A stretch of DNA of 64,000 nt from Glandiceps talaboti (GCF_964340395.1 NC_135563.1:17292151-17356150), one strand, 5' to 3'. Positions 1-15,100 are shown, numbered from the stretch's first letter. Made by a program: numbers and translations. Notes: generated by a model not told the origin, from the sequence alone.

Positions 1-3000
1 ATGTTTATATACGACAACTAAACATTGTATATATTCCATACGGTGCGACTAAAAGAACAATATACACATTTTAAAAATGTAGTCTCTCCATCAGTCATGA
101 TAGGTCTTCAACAGGATGCTGTGTGTTCAAGGTTTTATTTTCAATATGGTATTATAAACAACCTATTATCATATACCTTTCTGATCACGTACTGTATATT
201 GTTGAGGAGAAATCGTGAGATCCAATGGAGAAATCATGAGTTCTACCTGGTCAATAATTTCCATTATAATTACGCCCCAGAATGCTTCCCAAAACATGGT
301 CAGTGTATAGAATCATGTGCTTTGGATTTTTAGTGCAATTTTAACCCAAAAAAGTGAATAATTTCAAGATGTGTACATATTTAGTTCAAATTTCAAATTT
401 TATGCGGTATATGATAAAACCTTTAAGATGTGCCAATTCTATTCCATAAAACCTACATCCTGACCAAAAAAGTATTTCATATTCTTGGATAATCTGTCCA
501 TTGATGTCATCAATGTTTCATTTTCCCTCATTATTTTTAAACTCCAAACATATTTAAAATTAACGTGTTCTCAAAATCACCTGAAAATATTCTTCGATCT
601 CAAAATATTCTTTGATCTTTTGTTTTGTATTGAATTTTTTTTTAGTGTGTAAGTTTCACAATCATTTTTGTATATTTTTTCATGTTTCAATGCACAATCA
701 TGGTGAAAAGACAAAAATCAGAGATTTGGATTACAGAAGAGAATCAGCAACAGGCCTCGAAATGGGACGTGACAAGAACGTAACCTTGTCCAAGACCTGA
801 CCTTGGCTCACTAGAAACAGGAATAATGCAATCATGATATAGTTGAATAGGAAATGAACTTGGGTGAAGTCAACTTGAAATGAACCTTTTTAAATAGTCA
901 ATCTCAGCGTGTTCTGGCAATGACCATGGGGTCTATTACAATATAAAAGTCCCTTTTGTCAATCTCATTCCTTTAAATGTGGTAACAATGAACCACTGAT
1001 TTCTAAACGTTGCATGTTGATTACAAAATTCCAACGTGTACTTGACAGTGTCTTTTCAAATTCTAATTTGTCAGGTCAGTTGTCAGAAATTCTTAGAAGA
1101 AAAGTGAAACGTATCAAGCTATAGTTTTCTAATGCCAGTACCGGGTAGTACTTGCTGGCTTTGACCATGAATTTGTAGTCAGACACATTTGGTAGGGTGT
1201 CGATGTCTATTCACACTTGAAACACTTGCAACAAGAACAAAATAAAGAAAGAAGAAAGGTGACAACTAGGGGGATTGAAATTAAGAACTTGTTTTCATTT
1301 CAAAGTTTAATTCCTCATTTTGAATAGTCAAACTATGCACAGAGGGTGGTGACTCTTGACAACAGTCTAAATGCTAAAGACCAATGTGGTCATTACCTTT
1401 AAAAAGCTTAGAATCAACAATTCAAATCTATCCTAACAATTTAGCGCCTAGTTAATTAATAGGGAGCATGTGTTTGCATGTTTTTGATTTCAGGCGGACT
1501 GTTTATAAATGCTATACCTTGGTGTATACCATTGTACTTTCTGTTGATGTTGTCTAGACGTTAACCATAACAGTGAAACTCCTCGACTATCTACGCGTTA
1601 ACTAAAAATCGTGATGTGACTTGGTTTGGTTCTCACGTAATGTGTTTCTAATGAAGACAATTTGCCTATAAAATCTAACGCTTTAAACGGAGTCACTTTT
1701 TTAAATTTTGCTTTTAATGATTCAAAAGACTTCACATACAAACCCTTCTGTTGATAGACATTATGGTGTTGCCATGCCAACAGAAAGGGATCGGATTTGA
1801 AATAACCCATCAAAAATGCAATTCTATGGAACTAATTTTCTTAGTAGTTAACCAACTTCAAACCTGTCAAAACTAAAAGAAAGTCTTTTGTAAAATATCT
1901 GCAATTCAAAATGCTGTTAACCATATCTGTTTGTCTAATTTCCTCCCTAAAAAAATCTATTCATTTAGGTGAAATTTTGGATAAATTTTGTCTGATTTGT
2001 GTTACTTTTCAAGAATTTACATGACAACCTTGCCATTCTTTTATTTTTTAAAGCTCCATCGGATGAATTTTTCATGCAAGCTTTTATTTGAGTTGTTTGC
2101 ATAAATTTAAATATATGACAGTAAGGAGCATCACCACATGTTTTAGAGTCTCTCCATTACAAGAGGAACCTACTTTGGCATAATCTTGCTTACATTCTGG
2201 CTACCAACTCGGAATTTGCTCAGACATGAATTGTTACTTTTCTTTTGACAACAGCACTTCTCCAAAAGACAACAGAAGAACAATAGCTGTTGTTGTTTCT
2301 TTGTGTCAGATTATCTCATTATGCGAATTAAACTGACTGATGACATCATAATGATAGTTTAATCTCCTTCCATTGTCCACTATTCATGATATGTAAACTA
2401 CAACCAACACTTAAAGCAACACGAGCTGTAACTGGAGTATCAATTTTTTTTACAAGAAAACCAACAAAAATTTCCCTGAAAATTGTTAAAGTACTAATAA
2501 TCAGACACTACACATGCTAACGATGGGTCAATTATTTACAGCAACTGGTTGTAATCATGATCACATTGGGGTGCTGAATTTTGGGTATGGACCCAAAAAT
2601 CAATCTGTTTGGATTTACTGTACCATATTATGTATAGGTGCACAAATACATTTACCAGAAGGTGATATAATTACTGTTCAAAGTGTACAATATTACTATA
2701 TATTAATATTATTATGTTTGACCAGTTGCAGCTAGTGCAGCTCTAAATATGACCATGTGTCCTTATTTTCAATGTCACCATCTCTAGCAATCTGGTGTCA
2801 TTTGTATTCTTGAAATTCATTTTTTTAAATTTTCCAAAAGCGTCACTCCTCCCAAATCACCTCTAAAACACAAGTTTGAAAATTGAATATACCATTAGTT
2901 AGTTTTTGCTAAACATACAAAACAATTAATGTTCTCAGTGTGAGGACTGTTACAAAAAAGTAATTGCAAAATTAGATATTAGGTCTTGTTGACTTTCACT

Positions 3001-4873
3001 GCAGTAGGCTTTGTTTTCACTGCAGGCGCACTGTCCCAGTACAAACATATTCGGAGCGAGACCTGTACGTGATGTCACTCCGTAACCAAGAATAAGACTC
3101 AACAAACAATTTAAATCAGAGCTAAGTATATTTAGCATGATGTATATGTATTTAACATATTAAAATCATGTAATGCCACTCATTTTGATCTTAAAATTTG
3201 GTGATTGTAGGAAAAAGTGTAAAAATTTCCAAACCTAAGCATACTTGAACCCAACCTGTGGTGTGAAATGATTCTGATTGGTTTTTTTTTCCTAAACATG
3301 TCAAAACTCACAATACTTTTAGACTTTAGACTTACAATATTTTGACTTATGTCCACAGATTTTCTGACAGACTCAATTGTTTACATAGTGGGATCAGACA
3401 CAGTACTTATCATGTTCCCTGAGTGGCTGTATAAACCTACTATCAATAACACAGTGTGTACTTTTCAGAGATGTCATATGTTACTTAGAGTACACATTTG
3501 ATTTCAGTCTCATAATACGGCAGTGTCAACCACTCTGTAGTTGTATGATGATGGATTGATACTACTCTGGCAATCAGGGGCTCGGTTTATTACCATAGCC
3601 ACAAACTTAAAACTACTGTTGTTCAATGTGGTAGATTACCCAAGAGGACGATAGCTGTGCTGTCTGTTGTGTGACCTTGTGATCAAGATTAAATACTGGG
3701 TCTCCACAGTGTGCAATACAAGAACATGGCAGTCATCAGAAATATGCATTCAAATAGTTCATACATCATGTCACAACAACAGTTTGAGTTTAAGTCTATC
3801 TCAGTAAACCGAAACCCTGATTGCCAGAGTAGTAACATTCCAAAGTGTATTCTCACCAACATATTATCTTCAAAACATTTACAAAAAGAATATTACATAT
3901 TCTGATAAAAACATAACATAATGCTGATGATCTACAAGCAAAATTTCTACTCCTTTAGCCCCAGGCAAGAGACATCCAAGTTAACTACAGGACATTTCAT
4001 TTCCTATATTGTAGAACAGCACAGCCTAGAATTTATGTTAAAGTACAGACATTTCCTTATACTATTTTTCAAGCTAGAATATCAGAAACCATGGAGAACA
4101 AAACATATAGTTTCTCATGCTCTTCAATTGAACTGCATTGGTATCTGAAAATGCAAAATTCTTCATGACAGAATATAAAAAAATACAAATATTTTAACCA
4201 GGCATTAAATTAAGTATGCAAATTTTAACTGATATGAAATAACATCTCACCTTACAATATAATTTTTATCAAATTTAAACAAAACTACACATTACGAAAT
4301 GCAACAGGTCATTGTTAATAACCACTATGTTTGTAACATTACATAATATATGTCAGACTGGCTTTGACCACTGACATGAGGAGATTTGGGTAGGGCGCCC
4401 TCTATCATTCACTAGCAAAATAAGTCACATGAATGTGTGTTAAATGAAAGATGGGGAGAATGCTGTCTTAGCATGCTCATACATGTTAATAAAGTTACGG
4501 TGAAGAAGGAATTTGGTGTAGATTAAGTTTTCTGTGCTATCAAACAATTGTGGCATCTGATAGTGCAAATATTAGATTTTTTGATTGATAAATTCAGCCA
4601 AACTTGCAATGTACAAAGTTCAGAGCAACTTAGATCATTAGTCAACTACACGTATGTACTATCAAGGCAATTACACGTAATTTCAATTTTTTTCAAACAT
4701 CACATTTGTACAACCAGGTTTTGACCCAAGTCTGACAACACATCAAGAAAGGAAAGTTATTATTTGTACATGAATTTTTTGTGGTGGTGTAAAACAACAT
4801 CTGTTTGTTCATATTGCTCCAAAAGCTAGTGTTATCTGGGTTAATCTGCAAGAAGAAGAAGAAGAAGAAGAAG

Positions 4874-4929
<56 letters not shown>

Positions 4930-5013
4930 CTGCTGCTGCATATAAATATACACTCTAATATACCACAAATAATAAAGAAGGTTTGTCGAGAAGTGCAATA
5001 AAAATTGTCTTAC
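1..5013. other. No supported exon; probable intron of the adaptor gene
   Basis: AT-rich sequence with only short chance open frames. I looked on the minus strand for an SH2 domain (Trp-Tyr start, FLVR motif) downstream of exon 16 and checked several candidate donors (near 810, 1394 and 2188); none gave an SH2-like peptide. A trinucleotide repeat lies at 4849-4930. The simplest reading is a long intron, with the SH2 exons left of the window. Confidence 0.5.
4849..4930. repeat. (AAG)n/(AAC)n trinucleotide microsatellite
   Basis: About six AAG units followed by about twenty AAC units, then a CTG triplet, in the intron just after adaptor exon 16. It is open in several frames and creates poly-Leu/poly-Phe chance translations that are not coding. 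Confidence 0.9.
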
Positions 5014-5312
5014 CATTTGAGATGATGTTGGTTTTGGTGGAGGTGGCAGTTCCTTCTGTTGAGGTCTTGATGGCGGAGCCGACACCTGCGGTGATTTGGT
5101 AGGGGGTCTGACTGGTTGCGTTACTGGTGGTGGTGGTGGCTGTTTTGTTGGCATAGGAGGGGGTCTAACCTGGGCAGGTGGCTGTGGAATTTGTTTGGGA
5201 GGTCTTGGAGGTGGTACCTGTTTTGTGTCTGGTTGTGGTATTGGTCTCCGCACATCTGGTAGTTTTGGTGTCGGTACATCCTGTTTGCCAGGTTTTGGTG
5301 GTAGATGTCTCT
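5014..5312 (-). other. Proline-rich exon 16, last adaptor exon visible
   Basis: The exon begins after an ATAG acceptor and ends in an ATG|GTAAGA donor in phase 0, encoding residues 754-853. Composition is almost entirely Pro, Gln, Lys, Val and Ser, with PPPRPPKQ (another RxxK core) and several PPPP runs. In SLP-76/BLNK the sequence just before the SH2 domain is similarly proline-rich, so the SH2 exons should follow. They were not identified down to position 1. Confidence 0.72.
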
Positions 5313-8300
5313 CTATCGATTACAATAAACAAATATTTCATCCAGAAAAAAACTAATCACAGGTACTTTTATATATTTGTCACCTGCAGTCAATACCTTG
5401 GGAATTACTTGGAAATCCATCTTTTTTCCCCAGATTTGGTATTATATCTTCAGAAATTTGTGTTTATTATCACGATAGTTAAAATATTAATGTGAATTGA
5501 GTGTAAAAAAGTTAGCCTAGATAAAAATGGCAATAGAAATTTGCTATACATATCTATAATTAGCTGTTGATCTGGTGACCTATGACATCTGAACTCTGAC
5601 CTTAAATATTGTTTGCTAGTAGTAGTAGAAGGGAAGTGCTAGTATTTAAAGGAAAAGTTCAGTCAGGCTTATTTTTGACTTTGGTTACTGCTATTACTTT
5701 AGCTATATTTTTGGGTGATAAAAGAATCCTTTGGTAAATTACTTAATGTTGAAATCTTGTAAAGAAACTCTACTGCACTTGATACATGTTCAGGTATATA
5801 AGCATGGGGGGGGGGGTCAAGATTCATAACTAGCAGAGGAAGGAGATTGTGGTATTTCTACATTTACAACGTTGCACAGAAAGCTAGCATTGAACTTCAT
5901 CATTATGACAGATGCGTGGGCATTTTGCTGTGGACCAGCATTTCAGAAGTGGGTGTGCTTCTGAAAAGCATCGCTTTACCTTAGTAATTGCATAAATTTT
6001 GCAGTTTAGATTTGAATAAGTTACTTTCAGCATATTCATTTCCTCATTACCCGCTGGAAACGAAATTGAAGTTATTTGTACATGAAACAGCAAAATTGAC
6101 AGAAAGCAGTGTAACATTTGCTGTCTGCAGGATGTCAGCATATGATGTTATTTTGATAATGTGCACGAATGACTATGAACATGACACCGAAGTAGCTAAG
6201 AGGGTACTTTTTGGGTTGTTTTTTGCTTACACAGCGGAGGTAAATAATAACAAACACAAGGATAACAAACACCTATTTCAATAATATCATACATTCGAAA
6301 ACAGTCCTGTTGAGAAAGCATTATATGTTTCTATATGATTCATATACCAAGTTTTTTACCCAAGCCATGCTGTTTTCTCCCCTTTGGCTGACTGGGTAGA
6401 CTCAGTACTGAAACTGTATATCGAATCATTGTCATAAATGACCATGTTTCGAGAACCACACAGAATGAACAAAATCACATACCTGTCATCATACCAGCTG
6501 GTGATGAATCGTTTGTTTGTTGGTTTGGTCGTGATGGTAATAATGGTGGTTTGTCTTCTGGTAATGGCAATTGTGGTCGACCGTGTACGCCATCTCCACT
6601 GTTACCAGGACTTCTTAATTTTAGTGGTCTGTCAGGAAGTGATGGACTTTCACTTCTGTTTAAATTTCTAGGGTCTCCAAATTTGGGTTCTGTTTGTTTT
6701 TGAGGAATGATTGGTTTCTTGACAACACCATCATTGCCGCCGTTCCCAAAAGGACCTTTCCCCAGATCAAACATTTTCTTTAAATTTGAAACTGCTGAAG
6801 AAACAGTTTCTTCTTCTTGTGGTTCTCTGGACTCCTCCTTTTCTGCTATATCAGTTGCTACAGTTTTCTTCCAGGTTGGTGCTGATGATGTTGGATTTAG
6901 TTCTGGCCTTTTCCAAGGTGGGGCCGATGATGTTTCATTAGTTCCTGCTGACTTTTTCCAAGCCGGTGTCGTAGATGATGGCTCATTAGATTTCGGCAAT
7001 TTCCAGGCTGGTGTCGTTGTTGTCTCACCGGCTCCTCCCTTTTTCCAAGGTGGTGTTGGTGTCTCATTGTCTTCCTGTTTTTTCCATGCAGGTGTTGATG
7101 ATGATGATGAAGATGTCTGATTGGTTGGTTTTTTCCAAGCTGGTGTGGTAGTTGATGGCTCATAGTTTCCTCCTTTCTTCCATGCAGGTGTCGGTGATGA
7201 TGATGATGATGATGATGATGCAGATGTCTGATTGGTTGATGTTTTCCAAGCAGGTGTGGTGGATGGTGAATCACTGGCTCCTTTTTTCCAAGCTGGTACT
7301 GTTGGCTCTCTGGCTTCCTGTTTTTTCCATGCAGGTATTGCTGGCGATGAAGATGTCTGAGGAGTTGTTTTTTTCCAAGCTGGTGTAGATGATGGCTGAT
7401 TAGTTGACAATGCTTGTTCTTTTTGTTGTTGCCATGGACTTTTGTGTTGTTGCCATGGAGTTTTTTTAGGAATGTCAGGAACTGCTGGTTGTGATTGTTC
7501 TTCACGTCGGGCATGAAATGGTATATGAGATGGGTGTGTGTTCTTCGGTGTGGGTAATGGGAACGCATCACGCGCTCCAGATGGAAGTGGCATAGGAGGT
7601 CGACTGCCCGGTGTTTTTGGTGTTAGAGGTGGTGATTCATTTTTCTCTAAATTTTGTCATGGGAAGAGAAAGAGAGAGATCAGTCTACGACTGCCAATAA
7701 GCTGACAGTTGGAGACTGATAGTTTCAACCTTCAGTCTTCTTGTCGGTCAGCAAACAAGTACGGTCTTTTCCATCATGGTTGAATCAGAAGTGTTGTTAA
7801 TTTGACCAGATTTGCTATCTTACATTGTATTAGTTGTATCTAAAGACATTCACACTACTATTTCATCTGTGCACGAACTCAAAACTTGTTTCAAAAAATT
7901 TTGAATCAAATCACGTGTTCAAAACTTTTGAGAAACTTAATCAGTTGGACACCATTAGAACTGTTAATCCAATAAATATTTGTGAACTACCAGACAAATA
8001 CATACATACATCAACAGAGACTACCAGATTTGGCAAAAATTAATCTTATTCAAGTTGTAACCATGACAACCATACAACAACAAATTTGCTCTATCATTTC
8101 CATAGGCTATTGGATATTTGAGAGTGAGTACACAGAAAGAATTCTCAAATGAAGTCAATAATTTCAACTTTTCAAGATAAATAGCATCAGGTGATGTAAC
8201 AATGTAATTTAGCGTGGACAGTTCATTTGTTGAAGCCATGCAAATTTACGAAACTCAAAATTTTTGTTTGACTTTGGCCTAACAGATGCTTTTTAGTGAA

Positions 8301-11300
8301 AAATGCAGTCAGCAGTCATCAAGAACTGAATTCAAATACACAATATCATACCATAGTATATTTCAGTCGACTATAACCAAATGTTTGTATGGAAGGAAAA
8401 TGTTGTCTTGTTCTGAATTCCACACTAATACCAGGTTATGGACAACAAAATTCAGACTACAAACTTTTCAAAATGACACATACATGTACAAAAAATGTAC
8501 ATTCATTTCAGACTTTGGCAAGGGCAGCCTAAACCTATCAATGAAGCCATTATTACAAGAAGGTACATTCAAGTATGCCAATTTTGTCTCCTTTTGATTT
8601 TTGTTATTTGCATGCTCATTTGCATACCAGTGATGTCATCAGCTACCAATGCTGTCATTTGTATCCTCATTTGCATACTAGTGACATAGCAACCGATGTT
8701 CATTATCATTATAACATTAGTATGTTCTATATGGTCTTTGTATATGTGATTACCTCATATCAATGGAAGTATGCATGATATGATGTATACATTATTGCAT
8801 CAAGCATTGCTATGCAGGGCTATCATAAAACAGCACGTTGTACCACACTATACTACCATTTGGCAGTATTCAACATGTTTGATTTGTCGTATTTTGGATT
8901 ATCATTGTCTTGGTTACCAAACACCTTGTGTGCATGCTAAGCTACCAGTCTGCAGAATCCATGGAAATGCTGTCAGAAAACCTCTATAGTATTCATAGAA
9001 ATGCCATCATGGTAAAATCTCTAAGCTGCAGAATTTATGGGACGGTATGGGAAATCTCTGCAGAATCCATGGAAATACACTGTGGGAAAACCTCTATAGA
9101 ATCTACAGAGATACTATGGTAAAATCTAATACTAGTAATAGGGACATCATTCAAATATTCTTAGATTCTTAGATAGATACACTTGGTGTACATAAACAAG
9201 CAAGCAAATCACAGGGTTACAACAAACCAACCACAACTTGGGGAATCTCCCAGTTGAGTATTAAAATCAGATCTCCATGAATAGCACTCACCCATGGCAT
9301 ACCGATTTTGTCTGTGTTACACTATCTCTGGCTGTGCTATGTAAATTTGCATAGATTTTCACTAGGACTCTACAGGGCTGGCAGCAGAGTATCAGACACA
9401 GAAGACGTTATGTAAACTTAGACTATAAAACAATAAGATTAAAACTCAAAAGAACAATATAAAAAGATGAACAGGTCCCCTAATTACACACTATCATATC
9501 ACTAGATATGTCTCAGCCCAAAACATTTCCGTTGGTGTCACTTGCTGACATGGGCATACAGCTATACTTTTTTGAAAATAGAAAGGTATGCCAGCAATTC
9601 CCAGAGACTATTTTGTGAGCTAAGACATGTTTCTTTATCGTGAGTGAGTGGTGAACTTGACAATTTGAACTGTGGTGATATTATCAGTTATTTTAATATT
9701 TAAATTTTATGATATAATGTATGTTGTGTTTTTTGTGTAATTTGCATATCATTGCTATGTCAAGAAGCATACGATGTACCTCAAAACTCAACCAGTGCAT
9801 TCAAGTGCAAAATGCTTTGTCACTGACATATGACTGCTTACAATATATAGAATATAATACGCCATGTTCCGGTTATTAGAAAGACAAAAGATTTTCTAGT
9901 TTGGCCACTAGGGGTGCTGTTCAGCAGCAGCTTTGGGATGGCTACAGTCTACCTTAAACAAAATCATAATTTCGTCGTTTTTCATGGCAAAAGTTGGCTG
10001 TATTCTCAATCAGTCACAATATTCTGCCAAATTTGTTTCCAATCACATCTGTTTTTATAGGAACTTATATTTGCTGTAGCATTATTTTCTTCACTGCTTT
10101 ATATAGTGGCATATGTCGCTCTATTGTGACACTTTTTTTGTAAAATGACTGCAAGGTGGAAAACCAGAATATGGCGTACTATATCAATTTGACAACATTA
10201 TCCAATCATTGCCATCATGAGTGACAGTTATATAGAATGTAATTATGGGTCAGATTTTGATAAACCTGCATGGCTGCTTGATATTTTGTGGTTTCAAAGT
10301 GACAGATTAGAATTAGTCTTTGGTATTAGCTAATTTAACATTTGTATGCATGTTGTGGTGCAGAATGCAAGACTGAGTGGAGCTTTATGTATGGTTGATT
10401 TTAAATCTACTGTTAACCCAAGAAACAAAACAAAAATCACATTTATCAATCATAGCTACTATGGTTTTACAATGAGTAGTACATAGAATGATGTGCACAT
10501 GACATACATGTTTGTTATGTTTTCATGTTCAAGCATGAAAGTGAAGTTACAGAACATGCTGGCATACCACTGGTGATTTTATGTTGTGTCCATGAAAACC
10601 CATAGCACATGCAACCACATTACATGTCTTATGCCGCTGCAATGCATTTTTTGATGAGCATTTAATGCAAAATGCAAGTCTGAAGTTGAACAAGGTTCTG
10701 ACTATTAGGAAAACATTCTCATCTTCTGCTACTTTTTTGAAACAAAATACAAAATTATTCTTATTACATGAAGGGAGTTTGACTAAGAATTGCAAGAAAA
10801 CACTTGGACATTTTCCATTCATGCAATTTGATTGTCTAAGTCAAACTTTTCTCAAACTCTGGTAATTCACATCCTTCATGGCAGTACAGAATCAAAGGTT
10901 ATGTAGAAAACAAAGGTTCCTTTGGATCATAAAGTTGAGGGCGCTCACACTAATGGATAACGTTTTAAGCTACAGAAACTTGAAACATTAGCCACCCTAA
11001 GTTAACACATATTTTTTCTGTACATACTTGTGTTATGTACCAATTGTTGGCCGAATACAGACACTTTCCAACTGAATTGATTTGCCCATATGTTACATCC
11101 AGTGGCAACTATGAGATTAGAATTCCACTTTTTAATGCTATACTGTGTAACTATTCAACAATGGCAATCATTATCATCTGATTTCAGTTATTTTACATTG
11201 GAGGCATCAATGAGATTTTAACAAATGTCATCAAAATAACTAACGGCAAATAACAAAATGGCAATCAACTTAGTGGTGGTGGTTAAAGGGTTGGTGAAAC

Positions 11301-11887
11301 GGGAAGAAAGAAACTTACCTTCTGGAATCTCATACATCTCTTCTGGCTCTTCATAATCATCATCATCATCATCTGTATCGCCTGTTGGTATCATAAAGTT
11401 TTATATAAAATGTTTGCATGTATACAAAACCTACAGTAAACTGGGTATTGTCATAGCAACATAGAGGAGTTTCGAGGGTACCCATTATATCAACTGTCAC
11501 TATTGCTACAGGGTAATGCTTTACCTCTCAATGAAAATCCATTTTGAATATTCATGACCAAGTTTGCATACCAAAATATCAAACAACTCACCATCGTTCA
11601 CAGCCTCATTCTCAGGTATTTCATAAACTTCTCCATCTTCTTGATAAGTAGGTTTTTGTTGTTGGCGTCCGAAATCAGTGTCTAATGGCTCTTCATATGT
11701 TTCTTGTTCTACGGGATCTTCATAGTTTTCTTCATCATTTGCAAGTGGTACTTCATATGTTTCTCCTTCCTGCAGTTATTCAAAATTTAAGTCTGTATGT
11801 ACTAGTTTGCAAACCTAACAAACCGACACTGTATCAGATCTCCTGGAGATTTTCACTGCCACCTAACACACAGAAATTCAGACATTG

Positions 11888-11979
<92 letters not shown>

Positions 11980-12127
11980 ACACACTCACACACACACACA
12001 ATGCACACGCACACAAACACACATACACACATACATACATACATACATACATACACACACAAACAAACAAACACAAACCTACACAAACAAACACAGACAG
12101 ACACAAAGACAGACACACACACACACA

Positions 12128-12168
<41 letters not shown>

Positions 12169-15100
12169 ATTGGTATACACATTGGTATCACATTGGTTTC
12201 TCTTCTAAATTACAAAAACTACTATTTATCACATTCATTTCTCTTTCAACAAGTTTAAAATCACAGACGAAAGCAAATATTACATTGGGGTGGTGAAACA
12301 TAAAGAAGACTCACTGGTTCTGGAGGAGGAGGTTGCCTCATGTGGGCTGGTTTCACTGGTCTTGGTGGGGGCCTGTCTTGACTTTGAAAAGTTGGGGGTT
12401 GAAATGCTGGTTGTTGTGCTCTTGGTGGTATTCTTGTTTGCATTGGTGGTTGTTTTGGGGGTCTTTCTGGTTGTCTTGGTGGTAGTGGTGATGTTTTTGG
12501 TGGTCTATCAGGTAGTCTTGCTTGTGGTGTTGATTGTTGTTGTTGTGGTCTGCCTGGCAGTGGTGGTCTAAGCAAGCCAAAATGGAAATAAATTATCAGT
12601 TTATTAAGTAACTAGAGTGGCCAATTTCTATCAAAATATTTAACATAGTAAGCAACTCAGAAGTACAAATCTGAAATTTCGCTGTTATTTTCACAACGAA
12701 ATATTTGAATAATGGACAAAAAGATTTGAAAGTGTAGCCATAGTACAGTTTAAAATGAACACCAAACACTGAGTCGAAAAGAAGAGAATGAACAACTCAT
12801 TTTTTTAACAATTGTACAAAAAGACCAAGAACAATCTTTGATAGGAAAAGTTTTGGATGATTTGAACTACTTTGAATTTCAAACAAATTACTGTACAGTG
12901 TAGTCTGCTGAGGTATATTTTTCCTTAGGAGATTTCTATTCAAAAAATACACACGGCTTTTACCTGTTACTGTGTCCGTTTTGAGCACCAAAATGACTCT
13001 GAAGAGAAAAAGACACAATCAGGTAATATTTAAGTTTAGAATTCACAGTGGAAAACATCTTGTATTAATAACTCTGGCATCTATAGATTATAACATATTG
13101 GCCAATTTTAATATTATAAGCCCATAGGCGTGATGGTTAATTTATGTCTACAGACTTGGCTATCTGACATGACATACTGACTAATTTAAGCCCATAGACT
13201 TGGCTATCTGTCATAACATACTGGCCAATTTCAGGTCCATAGGCTTGGCTATCTGACACAACACGCTGCTACCAATCATTTAAGCCCATAGACTTGGCTA
13301 TCTGTCATAACATACTGGCCAATTTCAGGTCCATAGGCTTGGCTATCTGACACAACACGCTGGCTACCAATCATTTAAGCCCATAGACTTGGCTAGCTGG
13401 AACAGCATACTTAGCTATTTGGCATGACACACTGGCTACGATAACAACAACAAAAGCTCCAGGTTGACAATGTTGTTGTTATGATGTAAAAGTTATTCAA
13501 AAAATTAACTTACTACAGGTGCTCTTGGTGGAGGGCCTGGCATAGGAGTTGCTGTGAAGTAAACACACAGAGAAATCAATAGTTGTGAGGGTAGATTAAG
13601 ACCAATGGCATCTAAAAGAATAACTGATGTTGTACTAACTATGCATTTAGAAATACTGACATAGCGAGAGTCTCAAAATTTACTATTACATTGTTCAAGA
13701 AAACTCCAACCAATTCCTAGTTCAAATCAAGAAGAAAAAAGAGGGATCACCATGCAATTTTTTTCTAATAGAACTCACATGATTTCAAACTCGTCCACAT
13801 CACAATTCAAAATGGCCGACAAATACTATGTTAACTCTGGGAAAGTAATGAAAGGGCGATTTCCATGGCAACAAGTTGGTGAACAATCAAATTTCTATGA
13901 TTTGATGAGGCACAAGAGCAAGTTTTCAGAGGGCAAAGTTTTAGGTGAACTACTTTGACTTTTAAAGAGAATTGGTGCCCAAAGCATATTCTGTCTTCAG
14001 CAAAGAATTAAATTTCTTACAGTCATCAGGATCTTCATAAAATTCTTCTTCTATTGGTTCTACATCATCTGAGTCAAAGATTAAATAAAATGTATGAGAA
14101 AACCGAAAGTACGACTGGTACACATTCACTGTATGTCATGACTATTTGAAAGACAAAAGATTGTACAGTTTGGCCACTGGTGGCGCTATTCAGAAACCAG
14201 AATCATTCAGTGCTGCTGCTGGGTATGAAAATAGCACTGTTACAATTTGTGACAAAGTATCAAACTAGACAGGTGTTTGTACTTTATTCAAAACAAACAT
14301 ACTATCAAAAAAAATGTAAAAATAGATAAATAAATAACTACATTTTTAAAAATTAGTTTGTAAACTGTTTCCTACCTGGGGCAAGATATTCCGGAACTTC
14401 ATCTCCAAACTGAATATAAAAAGAAAAACAAAACAAAACGTAAAAAAACAAAACCAGTAAAGAAATTTCCATGCAACAATCAAGGCAATTCTCCTCCTAC
14501 AATTGTAATATTTATGGACATTCCTCCCTCTTACTAGAATTAGTTAAACTTTGATAGCTGGTTTTCCATAGTAATAAAATGAATCCAATTTGTCAATACC
14601 TCCACATCTGGGGGTAGATCATAGTCAGGCCGTTCATCATCATCATCTCCTAGCTCTTCATCAGTCTGGAGGAAAGAAGAATCAAACTATCAAAAACATG
14701 CCATACATGAGAAAAGCATTTTGAATTATAATATCAGTACTACAGAATTTAGTCAGTATAAGAAAAATATCATTTGAAACATGTCAATTATTGTGGTCTT
14801 AAAAAAAGAAGACAGTATCCATGGTTACCACAAATGATAGACAGCTAGGGAATAAGACATGTTCACATCACAGGTCAACTTTAAGCAGAAAACTAAAGTA
14901 TGTAACGTTCAGGTACATGTACGTTTTTTGTGAGAAGATGACACATTTCCATATTTAAACTCTTGGTGGCGCTGTTTACTCAGAAATTGCCTTTGTTACA
15001 CATGCATGATGTCATAATTATTTGATTATGTGTGCATTGAGAGGTATAGGTCATATCTATAAAAAGGTCAGACAAGTAGCCTTTCAAATGTCTCATATCA

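Noticed and set aside
1-5013. SH2 domain exons of the adaptor
   Set aside because: Expected downstream of exon 16 but no minus-strand segment gave a Trp-Tyr start or FLVR-type motif; most likely outside the window.
6475-7571. Overlapping frames (His-rich minus strand, Phe/Val-rich plus strand) over adaptor exon 15
   Set aside because: Shadows of the repetitive coding exon; the WKK frame is the one with matching splice phases at both ends.
11685-12296. Long open frames of alternating Thr-His or Cys-Val on both strands
   Set aside because: They are translations of the (CA)n microsatellite at 11890-12171.
13752-13958. 68-codon plus-strand ORF
   Set aside because: Lies inside an interspersed repeat that recurs elsewhere without the frame preserved.
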